The translations under genes were made by a program, and so were the position numbers. A stretch of DNA of 63,353 nucleotides, taken from an uncultured Prevotellaceae bacterium. Lineage in GTDB: Bacteria; Bacteroidota; Bacteroidia; Bacteroidales; Bacteroidaceae. The notes below the pieces were generated by a model. The model had not been told where the DNA came from and did no database searches. It worked only from the letters and a program-made list of their open reading frames with translations. This document shows positions 9,087-18,083 of this stretch, piece by piece (the first letter of the stretch is position 1; each line of letters starts with the position of its first letter). Where the stretch lies: the NCBI GenBank assembly GCA_947166345.1, contig CAMVDU010000011.1, positions 1 to 63,353 on the forward strand, written 5' to 3'.

Positions 9087-9144
9087 CAAAGGTAAGAAAA
9101 GTTATGTAAACATCATCGGTTTTACAATTTATTTTGTATCTTTG
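9087..9144. promoter_or_regulatory. divergent promoters for GH97 and GH53 genes
   Basis: The minus strand carries TACCTTTG at 9094-9087 for the GH97 gene. The plus strand carries TATCTTTG at 9137-9144 for the GH53 gene. Both fit TAnnTTTG. The two cores are about 42 bp apart, so a shared regulator could act on both. Confidence 0.7.
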
Positions 9145-9166
9145 TCGGCGAAAAAAACAAAAGAGC

Positions 9167-10402
9167 ATGAAAAAGAAAGCATTGATTCTTGTAAGTATGC
9201 TGTTGGCCGCAGTCATGAGCACACAGGCTCAGAACTTGTATATCTGTAAGCAGGGCAACGTAGAGACAGCACCCGAACTGACGTTCACCAATGGGGGATC
9301 AACCCTCAACAACACGATGCAAACGGCTGATATCGACAGTATCACTACGCATATCCCCAACTTGCACTTTGTGGGTGGCGACCTGTCGATGTTACTGAAA
9401 TACGAGCAACAGGGAGCTAAATACCTTGACAAGAATGGAAACAACATCGACGACCTGCTCGCCTTTGTCAAGCAGCAGGGCTGGAACACCATCCGTGTAC
9501 GTCTATTCGTTGACCCGTCGAACGATAGCGACAAGGCTGTCATTCAAGATCTCGACTATGTCATCACCCTTTCTAAAAGGATAAAAGACGCCGGTCTGTT
9601 GCTGTTGCTCGACTTCCACTATAGCGATACTTGGGCCGACCCTTCCAAGCAGTGGACACCCGCCGCATGGCTGTCGCTAGACAACAGTCAACTACAAACA
9701 AAAATCTACGACTATACTAAGGACTGTCTGCAACAGCTGAACGCCGCAGGAGCCTCGCCCGACTTCATCCAGACAGGCAACGAGATATCGTATGGTATGC
9801 TGTGGGGAACCTCCGGCACCAGCGCCAACCGCTGCTATACATCCAGCGACGCAACCAACTGGAACCGTTTTACCAATCTACTGAAACAGGCTGGCAAAGC
9901 CTGTCGTGAGGTTTGTCCACGTGCTCAGATCATCATTCATAGCGAACGTACGCCCAAGCCTAACGTACTCATAGATTTCTTCAACCGCATGAAGAATGCC
10001 AACGTGGACTACGACATCATAGGTCTGTCCTACTATCCTTATTTCCACGGCGATCTGAACACCCTGAAAACAGCCATTAACCGACTGGAGACGGCCAACT
10101 ACGGCAAGAAGATTCAGATTGTAGAGACGGGCTATCCCTCGCAGTGGGAAGTACCAGGCACCTCCTTCAACTACACTGCCACCTATCCTTATTCTGTGGC
10201 TGGACAGAAACAGTTCACCCAAGACCTCATCACCATGCTGAAAGAGCACCCATTGGTCAACGGTCTCTCTTGGTGGTATCCTGAGGCCAATGCCAAAGGC
10301 TGCACAGGCGACCTTTCTTCCGACTGGTACAACGCTGGCCTTTTTAACAACAGCACGGGCAAAGCCCTTGATGCGCTCTATGAACTGAAAAACTTCAGAT
10401 AA
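9167..10402 (+). CDS. GH53 endo-beta-1,4-galactanase
   Basis: 411 residues from the ATG at 9167, which follows the -7 box by 22 nt and starts a clean signal peptide (MKKKALILVSMLLAAVMSTQAQ). After a short linker with the Bacteroidetes-type ADIDSIT motif, the rest is the GH53 barrel: LHFVGGDLSMLLKYEQQGAK at the start, the acid/base glutamate in QTGNEISYG (about E206) and the nucleophile in VETGYPSQW (about E320). The enzyme should cut beta-1,4-galactan or type I arabinogalactan outside the cytoplasm. Its stop directly abuts the stop of convergent ispD. Confidence 0.93.
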   Translation: MKKKALILVSMLLAAVMSTQAQNLYICKQGNVETAPELTFTNGGSTLNNTMQTADIDSITTHIPNLHFVGGDLSMLLKYEQQGAKYLDKNGNNIDDLLAFVKQQGWNTIRVRLFVDPSNDSDKAVIQDLDYVITLSKRIKDAGLLLLLDFHYSDTWADPSKQWTPAAWLSLDNSQLQTKIYDYTKDCLQQLNAAGASPDFIQTGNEISYGMLWGTSGTSANRCYTSSDATNWNRFTNLLKQAGKACREVCPRAQIIIHSERTPKPNVLIDFFNRMKNANVDYDIIGLSYYPYFHGDLNTLKTAINRLETANYGKKIQIVETGYPSQWEVPGTSFNYTATYPYSVAGQKQFTQDLITMLKEHPLVNGLSWWYPEANAKGCTGDLSSDWYNAGLFNNSTGKALDALYELKNFR

Positions 10403-11131
10403 TCAGCAAAGTACTTCTGCCACTTGCAGGTCGAAGGGTGTAGTGAGCTTGATATTCTCACGGTTGCCTTCGACTAGGGTAATCGTGTGTCCATATGCCT
10501 CAACGACTGAAGCATCATCAGTAAAGCCTTCCTGATAAGGCTGGCGGTTGGCAGCCTTTAATAGTTGAATATCGAAGCATTGCGGCGTCTGCACCAACCG
10601 ATAGTCAGAGCGAGGTACGGTAACCGAACCTCCCACAGCTCCCATTGGACCCATTGGACTTATAGGACCCATCGCTCCCACATGCCTCAACGTCTCCACC
10701 ACAGGCACCACAGGGATGACAGCCTTGCTGCGACGAGCCTCCTCATAGCAACGACGGACGACATCGACTGAGACAAAAGGACGCACGCCATCATGCACTC
10801 CCACTACTCCATCGGCATCATCAGGTATCAATTTCAGCCCATTCTGCACAGAATGAAAGCGGGTCTCACCCCCGTCAGCCAACAGGTAGGAGCCTCCCTC
10901 ATTTCTCTCTGATGGAAGAGGAAAATGATACTGCTCACACAGTTCACGCCAGTAGTCCTGATGTGCTTTTGGCAGCACAAGGATGATTTGCAGGTCGGCA
11001 GAATATTCCCTAAAACGCTGAATGGTACGCATCAGCACAGGCAGTCCACCTACAGGCACAAACTGCTTGGGTACGTCGCCACCCATGCGAAGTCCCTTGC
11101 CGCCTGCTACGATGATGATATAGTCCTTCAT
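10403..11131 (-). CDS. ispD: 2-C-methyl-D-erythritol 4-phosphate cytidylyltransferase
   Basis: 242 residues counted from the ATG at 11131. It catalyses the CTP-dependent third step of the MEP isoprenoid pathway. The nucleotide-binding start [29 protein letters not shown] and [10 protein letters not shown] are characteristic. The ORF could extend upstream to 11173, but [11 protein letters not shown] is the family start and the extension overlaps the -7 box region. An unusual Gly/Pro/Met-rich insert (about 20 residues, [16 protein letters not shown]) between VETLRHV and [10 protein letters not shown] is encoded by 9-bp tandem repeats (10632-10685). Confidence 0.95.
   Translation of the reverse strand: MKDYIIIVAGGKGLRMGGDVPKQFVPVGGLPVLMRTIQRFREYSADLQIILVLPKAHQDYWRELCEQYHFPLPSERNEGGSYLLADGGETRFHSVQNGLKLIPDDADGVVGVHDGVRPFVSVDVVRRCYEEARRSKAVIPVVPVVETLRHVGAMGPISPMGPMGAVGGSVTVPRSDYRLVQTPQCFDIQLLKAANRQPYQEGFTDDASVVEAYGHTITLVEGNRENIKLTTPFDLQVAEVLC
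10632..10685. repeat. 9-bp tandem repeat (CCCATTGGA family) inside ispD
   Basis: Six 9-bp units on the + strand: CCCACAGCT, CCCATTGGA, CCCATTGGA, CTTATAGGA, CCCATCGCT, CCCACATGC. The unit length keeps ispD in frame and yields a collagen-like GPM-rich insert. The same family (CCCATAAGA/CCCATTAGA) forms an intergenic array at 41321-41374. Confidence 0.8.
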
Positions 11132-11160
11132 TCTTGGTTGTTCATTCTGAAATTGCGTTG

Positions 11161-11168
11161 CAAATATA
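11161..11168 (-). promoter_or_regulatory. -7 promoter box of ispD
   Basis: The minus strand reads TATATTTG, matching TAnnTTTG, 30 nt upstream of the ispD start at 11131. Confidence 0.6.
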
Positions 11169-11242
11169 GACAATTTTTCTTAATAATAACTATTAATTCC
11201 CTTTTTTTCGATATTTTGCATGCTGATTCATAAAAATAGTTG

Positions 11243-11250
11243 TACTTTTG
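11243..11250 (+). promoter_or_regulatory. -7 promoter box of TonB receptor operon
   Basis: TACTTTTG matches the -7 consensus. TTTG at 11215-11218 is a possible -33 element but sits 24 nt away, longer than usual. The leader to the receptor start is about 110 nt and holds a short ORF (11267-11356) and a GGCAG...CTGCC hairpin. Confidence 0.6.
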
Positions 11251-11266
11251 CATCCGAAAAGGCAAA

Positions 11267-11356
11267 ATGATGAGAATGAAGAAAAGTTCCTTTTCTTTTT
11301 CAGAGAAGGCAGGATGGGTATGCTCTGCCGACATTAGTCGTGAGTATTACAAATAA
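11267..11356 (+). CDS. possible leader peptide, 29 residues
   Basis: A short ORF starting MMRMKKSSFSFSEK and ending REYYK lies wholly within the leader of the TonB receptor gene. It stops 7 nt before the receptor ATG and overlaps a small hairpin. It could be a regulatory leader or could act in translational coupling. It has no recognisable family, and chance cannot be excluded. Confidence 0.25.
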   Translation: MMRMKKSSFSFSEKAGWVCSADISREYYK

Positions 11357-11363
11357 AGTAATC

Positions 11364-13385
11364 ATGATTATCAAAAACAAGACGCTGGTTGTTGCGCTTA
11401 CCTTTTGCTGTGTGTCACAGAATCTATGGGCACAAAGTGAGCAGGTGGACACTCTGAAAGACCAGACGATAAATGAAGTGCGAGTGGTATCGCGCCGTGC
11501 AGGACTTCTCAAGAGTCACGGTGTGGATAATGCCTCCATCATCACCGGTCAGGAACTGCTGAAGGCAGCCTGTTGTAACCTGGGTGAAAGCTTTACCACC
11601 AACCCTTCCGTCGATGTAAACTACAGCGATGCAGCAACGGGAGCCAAACAAATCAAGCTGTTGGGATTGTCAGGAACCTACGTGCAGATGCTCACGGAGA
11701 ACCTGCCCAACTTCCGTGGAGCTGCTGCACCTTACTCCTTAGGCTATACTCCTGGACCTTGGATGAAGAGTATCATGGTGTCGAAGGGAGCCTCATCGGT
11801 ACGCAACGGCTACGAATCGATTACGGGACAGATCAACGTGGAGTATCTGAAGCCCGAGGACGAAGAAGGTGCCACCATCAACCTCTACGGCAACACGAAA
11901 AGTCGTTTGGAGGCCAATGCCGATGGCAATATCCATCTTGGTGAGGTAAACACGGAGGTTTTGGCCCACTACGAGAATGACTGGGGACATCACGACGACA
12001 ACGATGACGGTTTTCTCGATCAGCCGAACGTACGGCAGTTCAACCTGCAAAACCGTTGGGATTATCTCGGGCCTGTGTACGTCTTCCACGGCGGCATAGC
12101 TCTTTTGGACGAGAAGCGCGATGGCGGACAGACCCACCACACAGCACCAAATGTCCACGATCTATATACCATTGGTTTGGAGACCAGTCGCTACGAGGCC
12201 TACATGAAGCACGCCTTTATCCTCGACAGCGAGCACGGCACCAACGTGGCGCTGATGGCCAGTGGGTCGTTGCACAAGCTCGATGCACTCTATGGCGTAA
12301 AGACCTACAATGTCAACGAGAAGAATGGCTACCTGCAGCTGATGTTCGAAAACAACTTCACCAAGCAGCACAACCTCTCGGCTGGACTCTCGCTGAACCA
12401 CGACTATTTAAGTGAAAAGATTTATGTAAGCGATGACAAATTCGCTGCTTCCACTATTTCTCCTAAAGAAACAACCTCTGGCATCTACGCACAATACACC
12501 TATAACCTCGACGATAAGCTCATCGCAATGGCAGGACTGCGTGCCGACCACAGTTCACGCTACGGCACATTTGTCACACCCCGTCTGCACGTGAAGTACG
12601 CACCCTCGGATGTCGTCACTTTCCGTGTATCGGCAGGTAAGGGTTATCGCACACCATTCGCTTTGGCTGAAAACAACTACCTGCTGGGTAGTGGACGAAA
12701 GCTCGTCATTGACGACCTGCAGCAGGAACAGGCATGGAACTACGGTATCTCATCATCGCTGAGCATCCCCCTCGCCGACAAACTGCTAAAGGTGAATGCC
12801 GAGTACTACTATACACACTTCACCCAGCAGATGATTATCGACTACGATAGCAACCCTCAGGAGATTCGTCTGACCAACCTTGACGGACGTTCCTACTCGC
12901 ACACTTTCCAGTTGGATATCAGCTATCCCATCATCAGTGGCTTGGAACTCACGGCAGCCTACCGTCTGAACGATGTACGTGCCACCTATGGTGGTAAGCT
13001 TCGTGAAAAACCGTTGCAGAGCAAGTACAAGGGTCTGCTCACCGCCAGTTACAAGACGCCGCTCGGACTGTGGCAATTTGATGCGACGTTCCAGCTCAAC
13101 GGTGGCGGACGCATGCCCGAACCCTACCAGAAGGCCAACGGCACACCTTCGTGGGACAAGCGCTTCCCTGCCTATGGACAGCTGAACGCTCAAGTGACCC
13201 GTTGGTTCCGTCACTTCTCCATCTATGTGGGCGGCGAGAACCTGACAGACTATCTGCAACCCAATCCCATCATCAATGCCTCTGATCCCTGGAGTAGCGA
13301 GTTCGATCCCACAATGGTATGGGGACCCGTCCATGGTCGCATGTTCTATGCAGGCATCCGCATGAACCTGGGTAAGAAACTGTAA
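11364..13385 (+). CDS. TonB-dependent outer-membrane receptor
   Basis: 673 residues from the ATG at 11364, giving the signal peptide MIIKNKTLVVALTFCCVSQNLWAQ. A plug domain follows (INEVRVVSRRAGLLK, then NPSVDVNYSDAATGAKQIKLLGLSG and VRNGYESITGQINVE), then a 22-strand-type barrel ending in an aromatic-rich strand (MFYAGIRMNLGKKL). There is no N-terminal carboxypeptidase-like domain, so it is not a SusC protein. It is the first gene of a run with a secreted HMA-domain protein and a second receptor, spaced 24 and 3 bp. The setting suggests uptake of a metal or metal chelate, possibly copper or heme. Substrate not established. Confidence 0.93.
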   Translation: MIIKNKTLVVALTFCCVSQNLWAQSEQVDTLKDQTINEVRVVSRRAGLLKSHGVDNASIITGQELLKAACCNLGESFTTNPSVDVNYSDAATGAKQIKLLGLSGTYVQMLTENLPNFRGAAAPYSLGYTPGPWMKSIMVSKGASSVRNGYESITGQINVEYLKPEDEEGATINLYGNTKSRLEANADGNIHLGEVNTEVLAHYENDWGHHDDNDDGFLDQPNVRQFNLQNRWDYLGPVYVFHGGIALLDEKRDGGQTHHTAPNVHDLYTIGLETSRYEAYMKHAFILDSEHGTNVALMASGSLHKLDALYGVKTYNVNEKNGYLQLMFENNFTKQHNLSAGLSLNHDYLSEKIYVSDDKFAASTISPKETTSGIYAQYTYNLDDKLIAMAGLRADHSSRYGTFVTPRLHVKYAPSDVVTFRVSAGKGYRTPFALAENNYLLGSGRKLVIDDLQQEQAWNYGISSSLSIPLADKLLKVNAEYYYTHFTQQMIIDYDSNPQEIRLTNLDGRSYSHTFQLDISYPIISGLELTAAYRLNDVRATYGGKLREKPLQSKYKGLLTASYKTPLGLWQFDATFQLNGGGRMPEPYQKANGTPSWDKRFPAYGQLNAQVTRWFRHFSIYVGGENLTDYLQPNPIINASDPWSSEFDPTMVWGPVHGRMFYAGIRMNLGKKL

Positions 13386-13409
13386 TAAAAGATCAAACAA
13401 AGAATAATT

Positions 13410-13736
13410 ATGAAAAAAGCATTTATTTCATTCGCCCTGATGCTGGTAGCTCTGGGCGCACAAGCCAAAGACATTAAGACACTCGTCGTCACCACCAACC
13501 CGCAGATGCACTGTGCCAGCTGCGAGAACAAAATCAAGGGAAACCTGCGTTTCGAGAAAGGCATCAAGACCATCGAGACAAACGTCAAGGAACAGCGTGT
13601 CACCATCACCTACGATGCCGACAAGACCTCGTCCGAGGCACTTTTCAAGGCATTCGAGAAGATTGGCTATCAGGTAGCACCTGTGGAGGTGAAGAATGAG
13701 AAGCAGCAACAGGTTCCCCAAAAGAAAAACAAATAG
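13410..13736 (+). CDS. secreted heavy-metal-associated (HMA) domain protein
   Basis: 108 residues: a signal peptide (MKKAFISFALMLVALGAQAK), then one ferredoxin-like HMA domain (about 25-90) with the metal-binding CxxC in MHCASCENK and a typical GIKTIETNVKEQRVTITYD core. A Lys/Gln-rich tail follows. HMA domains bind Cu(I), Zn or similar soft metals. Being exported, it is probably a periplasmic metal carrier or sensor working with the two flanking TonB receptors, with which it appears co-transcribed (24 bp upstream, 3 bp downstream gaps). Confidence 0.9.
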   Translation: MKKAFISFALMLVALGAQAKDIKTLVVTTNPQMHCASCENKIKGNLRFEKGIKTIETNVKEQRVTITYDADKTSSEALFKAFEKIGYQVAPVEVKNEKQQQVPQKKNK

Positions 13737-13739
13737 AAC

Positions 13740-15812
13740 ATGCGCAAAATTACATTAATCCTGTTGATAGCGGTCCTTTCAGGGAATACGGCTTCTGCAC
13801 AGATACACAAGATGGAGCGTCGCGACTCTGTCGATCGGACATACAACCTGAACCCCGTTGTGGTGACAGGCTCGGGTCATCACCAACGACTGAAGAGTAC
13901 ATCGACACCTGTCAGCGTCATCAGCAGTCAGGAAATCCGTGAGCTGGGTATCACCACATTCGATGGTGCGCTGACCCACTTGATGCCGCAGGTATCGATG
14001 GCACCCAACAGCATGGGCTCGCAACTGCGACTGAACGGTCTGGGCAACAAGTATATCCTCATCCTGATTAACGGTCAGAAGCTGTCGGGCGACATCTCGA
14101 ACAATGTGGACCTGAACCGCATCAACATGGCTCGCGTGAAGCGCATCGAGGTACTCGACGGCGCCGCATCTTCACTCTACGGTAGCGATGCTATTGCTGG
14201 TGTCATCAACATCATCACCGAACAGCCTACGGAGTCAGACGGTTTTCCTGTTGGCATCACCAACACGACGCGTATCAGTGGTAATGGCGAGCTGACAGAG
14301 AGTGCCAACCTTGACATCTACAAGAACGGCTTCGGCTCGTACACGTCGTTTACCCACGACCGTGCCGACAGCTATCGCAACAACGACTTGGAGTACGTCA
14401 AGGGTTCGGACACAGAGACGCAGCCTTCGATAGCACCGCTGTTTACGGGCTATCGCGCAAGCGTTCTGGGACAGAAGTTCACCTACTCCCCCAATCAGCA
14501 CCTGGCGCTGAATGCAGGCCTGGACTATTCCTATAAGATAACCGACCGCCCTGACACACGGGCAGACATCACTGGCGGCACAGACTATGAGATGCGCTAC
14601 AAGGGTCTGCGCTGGAACTTGGGCGGCATCTATAAGTTCACACAAAAGAACTCGCTACAAGCCGACTTCACGGTGGACCGTTTCCGCTATGGCAAGGAGT
14701 ACGATGTGCTGTCAGATGCTCATGCCATCGATGAATATGTGCAGTCAAAGAAACAGCGCATGATGGAAGGACAGGTCAAGGCGATTCTTGGTCTTACGGC
14801 CCATTCCACAACCATCTTTGGAGCCGATTGGCGCAAGGACTATCTGAAGGCCACGAGTGGCAACATCGACCAGAACGTGTACACGTTGGCAGCATACGGC
14901 CAGCATGAGATGAAGTTCCTCAGAGACTTTACGGCCACACTTGGCTTACGACTGACGCATCACGAAACATTCAATAATCATCTGACCCCCAAAGCCACCC
15001 TGATGTATGCCCCAGGTGACTTCCGCTTCCGTGCCACCTATTCAGCAGGTTTCCGTGCACCTGGACTCGACGAGCTCTACTATCACTATTTCTCTGTGAA
15101 TCGTGGTAAGGCACAGATCAGCTTTGGCAACAAGGACCTGAAACCTGAGAAGAGCCACTACCTCGCGCTCAATGCGGAGTATCGCACACAGGTGGTTGCC
15201 GTCAGCATCACGGGTTATATGAACCGCATCAACGATATGGTGGTGAAACAGAACATCGACGTCGATGACGCCACCCGACAGATGCTGATGAACGAGTTTC
15301 CTGAGATGACGCAGGATCAGGCAGACAAGATGATAAGCTATGCACTCTATCAGAACAGCGACAAGGGTGATGTCAAGGGCGTACTGGTCAACGTGTCGGC
15401 AAACGTGGTAAAGGGCCTCAACCTCTCTGCCAACTATGCCTACACCTACGCCAGAACATGTACTGATGATGTGTGGACCGTGCTGGAACGCAGCATCCGC
15501 CATGCGGCTACGATTGCTGCAAACTATCATCATGTGTGGGGCAAATACAGACTGAACGTCAACCTGAACGGACGTTTGCAGTCCAAGACCTATTATACGG
15601 GCAATTACGAAGATGCGCCAGGTTTCGGATTGTGGAACCTGAACACCACCCATTCGTTCGATGTAGCGAAGTGGGCTTATCTGGAGCCAAGCATTGGTGT
15701 GAACAACATCTTTGACAGGGTTGACCGTCGCATCGACTCCTCCACCCGCAAATATGCGCTCTATTCGCCTGGACGCATGTTGGTAGTAGGACTCAAACTA
15801 CGATTCAAGTAA
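13740..15812 (+). CDS. TonB-dependent receptor, BtuB/HmuR-like
   Basis: 690 residues. A signal peptide (MRKITLILLIAVLSGNTASAQ) is followed by a TonB-box-like region (NLNPVVVTGSG) and a plug with the classical motifs LILINGQKLSGD and RIEVLDGAASSLYGSDAIAGVINIIT. The barrel ends in a C-terminal aromatic strand (MLVVGLKLRFK). The plug resembles heme, cobalamin and siderophore receptors more than SusC. It starts 3 bp after the HMA gene, so translational coupling is likely. The ligand is probably a metal complex (inference from the HMA neighbour). Confidence 0.93.
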   Translation: MRKITLILLIAVLSGNTASAQIHKMERRDSVDRTYNLNPVVVTGSGHHQRLKSTSTPVSVISSQEIRELGITTFDGALTHLMPQVSMAPNSMGSQLRLNGLGNKYILILINGQKLSGDISNNVDLNRINMARVKRIEVLDGAASSLYGSDAIAGVINIITEQPTESDGFPVGITNTTRISGNGELTESANLDIYKNGFGSYTSFTHDRADSYRNNDLEYVKGSDTETQPSIAPLFTGYRASVLGQKFTYSPNQHLALNAGLDYSYKITDRPDTRADITGGTDYEMRYKGLRWNLGGIYKFTQKNSLQADFTVDRFRYGKEYDVLSDAHAIDEYVQSKKQRMMEGQVKAILGLTAHSTTIFGADWRKDYLKATSGNIDQNVYTLAAYGQHEMKFLRDFTATLGLRLTHHETFNNHLTPKATLMYAPGDFRFRATYSAGFRAPGLDELYYHYFSVNRGKAQISFGNKDLKPEKSHYLALNAEYRTQVVAVSITGYMNRINDMVVKQNIDVDDATRQMLMNEFPEMTQDQADKMISYALYQNSDKGDVKGVLVNVSANVVKGLNLSANYAYTYARTCTDDVWTVLERSIRHAATIAANYHHVWGKYRLNVNLNGRLQSKTYYTGNYEDAPGFGLWNLNTTHSFDVAKWAYLEPSIGVNNIFDRVDRRIDSSTRKYALYSPGRMLVVGLKLRFK

Positions 15813-15843
15813 CCAGACGATGGCTTAATCAACACAAACGACA

Positions 15844-16485
15844 ATGGGACAATTTATCATAGCCGACAATCAGGAACTGACGCGATTCGCTCTGGAGAGT
15901 CTTCTCCAGAAAGACGAAGCGAATGTCGTTTATCGTGCTTTCGACAAGGCAAGACTTGTAGAGCTGCTCAAGGAGCACGAGAGTGCAGTAGTATTGCTCG
16001 ACTACACTTTGTTTGATATCGCTGACGAAGAACAGCTACTGATTATTGCCGAGCGTTTCAGCGCGTCAAGCTGGGTACTCATCAGCGACGAGCTGACGCC
16101 TCAGTTCATCCGCCGCGTGGTGTACTCGTCCCATCAGTTCAGTGTTGTTTTCAAGGATAGTCCCATGAGCGAGGTGCGCGAGGCCCTGAATGCAGCCAGC
16201 CGCCACACGCGGTATCTTAGTCAGCGTGCCTTGGAGACAATCATCACTCAGCAACAAGAGGAAGAGATGCCCAGCATCCTTACCTCCACAGAGATGGAGA
16301 TTGTGAAAGCCATCGCACAGGGTAAGACGACGAAGGAGATTGCTGCCGAGCGTTTCTCCAGCGTCCACACCATCACCACCCATCGCAAGAACATCTTCCG
16401 CAAGCTGAACGTCAACACAGCCCACGAGGTGGTGAAATACGCGCTCCGCGCAGGACTCATTGATTCAAGCGAATTCTACATATAA
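15844..16485 (+). CDS. LuxR/NarL-type response regulator
   Basis: 213 residues. The N-terminal region (1-125) is receiver-like: IIADNQELTRFAL, VVLLDYTLFD with the likely phospho-acceptor Asp, and VVFKDSP with the conserved Lys. The C-terminal LuxR helix-turn-helix is clear (LTSTEMEIVKAIAQGKTTKEIAA and HRKNIFRKLNV). No cognate kinase is adjacent. It starts 31 bp after the receptor gene and may regulate that metal-uptake operon or the following sulfur genes. Its partner kinase and signal are unknown. Confidence 0.9.
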   Translation: MGQFIIADNQELTRFALESLLQKDEANVVYRAFDKARLVELLKEHESAVVLLDYTLFDIADEEQLLIIAERFSASSWVLISDELTPQFIRRVVYSSHQFSVVFKDSPMSEVREALNAASRHTRYLSQRALETIITQQQEEEMPSILTSTEMEIVKAIAQGKTTKEIAAERFSSVHTITTHRKNIFRKLNVNTAHEVVKYALRAGLIDSSEFYI

Positions 16486-16501
16486 AACATACAAACCACT
16501 A

Positions 16502-17827
16502 ATGGAAAAGAAAATGAGACAAGGCACACTCTGTGTACAAGCTGGCTACAAGGCCAAGAATGGAGAACCGATAGAGTTACCCATCATCCAATCGACGACA
16601 TTCAAGTACGATGACTCCGACGAGATGGCGAAGCTGTTCGACCTAGAGAAGGAGGGCTATTTCTACACCCGTCTGCAGAACCCCACCAACGATGCTGTGG
16701 CAGCAAAGATTGCCACGCTCGAAGGCGGCGTGGGTGCCGTGCTGACCAGCAGCGGACAGGCAGCCAACTTCTATGCTATCTTCAACATTTGTCAGAGTGG
16801 CGACCATATTGTCACCTCCAACGAAATCTACGGCGGCACCTACAACCTCTTTGGTGTGACGCTGAAGAAACTGGGCATCGAGTGTACGTTCGTTTCGCAG
16901 GAAACCAGCGAGGAAGAGATCCAGGCTGCATTCCGCCCCAACACCAAGGCGCTGTTTGGCGAGACCATCTCTAACCCAGGCTGTGCCGTCCTCGACATCG
17001 AGAAGTTTGCACGCATCGCCCACAAGAACGGCGTGCCCCTGATAGTCGACAACACCTTTGCCACACCTGTCAACTGCCGTCCCTTTGAGTGGGGTGCTGA
17101 CATCGTCACCCACTCCACCACTAAGTACATGGACGGCTTGGCCACTCAGGTGGGCGGCGTCGTAGTGGATAGCGGCAACTTCGACTGGATGACCTGCACC
17201 CACCAGGATGGCATCGTTCCCGACGGTTCTCCGTCGGGCATCGACCGTTTCCCTGGCCTCTGCACCCCCGATGACAGCTATCACGGTCTTACCTACGTGA
17301 AGGCCTTTGGCAAGATGGGCTACACCACGAAGCTCATTGCCCAGTTGATGCGCGACCTGGGCTCGATACCCGCTCCGCAGAACTCGTTTTTGCTGCACCT
17401 CGGTCTGCAGACGCTCCATCTGCGTATGGCCCAGCATTGCAAGAATGCACAGCGGGTGGCCGAGTTCCTGCACGACAACCCCAAGGTAGCGTGGGTGCAT
17501 TACTGCGGTCTGCCCAGCGACAAGGCCTATGCCCTGGGACAGAAGTACCTGCCCAACGGTTCGTGTGGCGTTATCGCCTTCGGACTGAAAGGCACGCGCG
17601 AGACGGCCATCAAGTGGATGGACTCCCTGCAGATGATTAATATCGTGACCCACGTGGCTGATGCCCGCACCTGTGTGCTGCATCCTGCCTCGCATACCCA
17701 TCGTCAGCTCTCTGACGAGCAACTGCTCGAGGCTGGCGTAGCCCCCGACCTCATCCGTCTCTCTGTAGGTATCGAGGATGTGGAGGACATCCTCGACGAC
17801 ATCAAGCAGGCATTAGAAAAGATCTAA
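16502..17827 (+). CDS. metY: O-acetylhomoserine (thiol)-lyase, PLP enzyme
   Basis: 441 residues from the ATG at 16502, 16 nt after the regulator stop. The ORF is open upstream but would overlap the regulator gene. It is a Cys/Met-metabolism PLP enzyme: SSGQAANFYAIF binds the cofactor phosphate, DNTFATP and HSTTKYMDG carry the PLP-binding aspartate and Schiff-base lysine. The long GGVVVDSGNFDW insertion is typical of the MetY branch, which makes homocysteine from O-acetylhomoserine and sulfide. A cystathionine synthase or methionine lyase role is less likely. The downstream cysK fits a sulfur-assimilation setting. Confidence 0.88.
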   Translation: MEKKMRQGTLCVQAGYKAKNGEPIELPIIQSTTFKYDDSDEMAKLFDLEKEGYFYTRLQNPTNDAVAAKIATLEGGVGAVLTSSGQAANFYAIFNICQSGDHIVTSNEIYGGTYNLFGVTLKKLGIECTFVSQETSEEEIQAAFRPNTKALFGETISNPGCAVLDIEKFARIAHKNGVPLIVDNTFATPVNCRPFEWGADIVTHSTTKYMDGLATQVGGVVVDSGNFDWMTCTHQDGIVPDGSPSGIDRFPGLCTPDDSYHGLTYVKAFGKMGYTTKLIAQLMRDLGSIPAPQNSFLLHLGLQTLHLRMAQHCKNAQRVAEFLHDNPKVAWVHYCGLPSDKAYALGQKYLPNGSCGVIAFGLKGTRETAIKWMDSLQMINIVTHVADARTCVLHPASHTHRQLSDEQLLEAGVAPDLIRLSVGIEDVEDILDDIKQALEKI

Positions 17828-17848
17828 ATCCATTACCTTTCTTTATAG

Positions 17849-17880
17849 ATGAGCGGCAGGCCGAAAGGCTTGCCGCTCAT
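17849..17880 (+). terminator. strong hairpin after metY
   Basis: A 14-bp stem with one G-U pair (17849-17862 with 17867-17880) and a GAAA tetraloop, 21 bp after the metY stop. It is followed by CTTATC rather than a long U-tract. It probably ends the operon starting near 11243. Confidence 0.7.
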
Positions 17881-17894
17881 CTTATCGTGAGGCT

Positions 17895-18070
17895 AGATGA
17901 CACAGAACGCGAGGCAAGATAACACAGAACGTAAGGCAAAGTGACGCAGAAGGCAACCTTTTGACTTAAGTCGGAAGACCTTTTGACTTAAGTCGAACGA
18001 TCTTTTGACTTAAGTCACGCGACTCTTTGACTTAAGTCAAAAGGTATGAAAGTGCGTCACCTTGTGCGAC
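17895..18070. repeat. 22-bp-period intergenic array upstream of cysK
   Basis: Between the metY terminator and the cysK promoter there are eight consecutive 22-bp units starting at 17895, 17917, 17939, 17961, 17983, 18005, 18027 and 18049. Units 1-2 share ACACAGAACG and GGCA. Units 4-7 share TTGACTTAAGTC, containing the palindrome GACTTAAGTC. The last unit holds AAAGTGCGTCAC, which recurs in the second array at 63048-63267. The region has no gene. Units are too short and too diverged for CRISPR. Function unknown; a phased protein-binding ladder is one idea. Confidence 0.75.
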
Positions 18071-18083
18071 GATGAGACGGTTC

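Noticed and set aside
11251..11363. Possible cobalamin or other riboswitch before the TonB receptor gene
   Set aside because: No conserved riboswitch core could be recognised; only a small hairpin and a short ORF.
16643..17722. Long open frame (359 codons) on the minus strand opposite metY
   Set aside because: Antisense to a strongly conserved enzyme; composition rich in His/Val/Leu/Gly as expected from reverse reading of biased codons; no promoter.
17895..18070. Possible CRISPR array
   Set aside because: The period is 22 bp with no long identical repeat plus unique spacer, and no cas genes are present.
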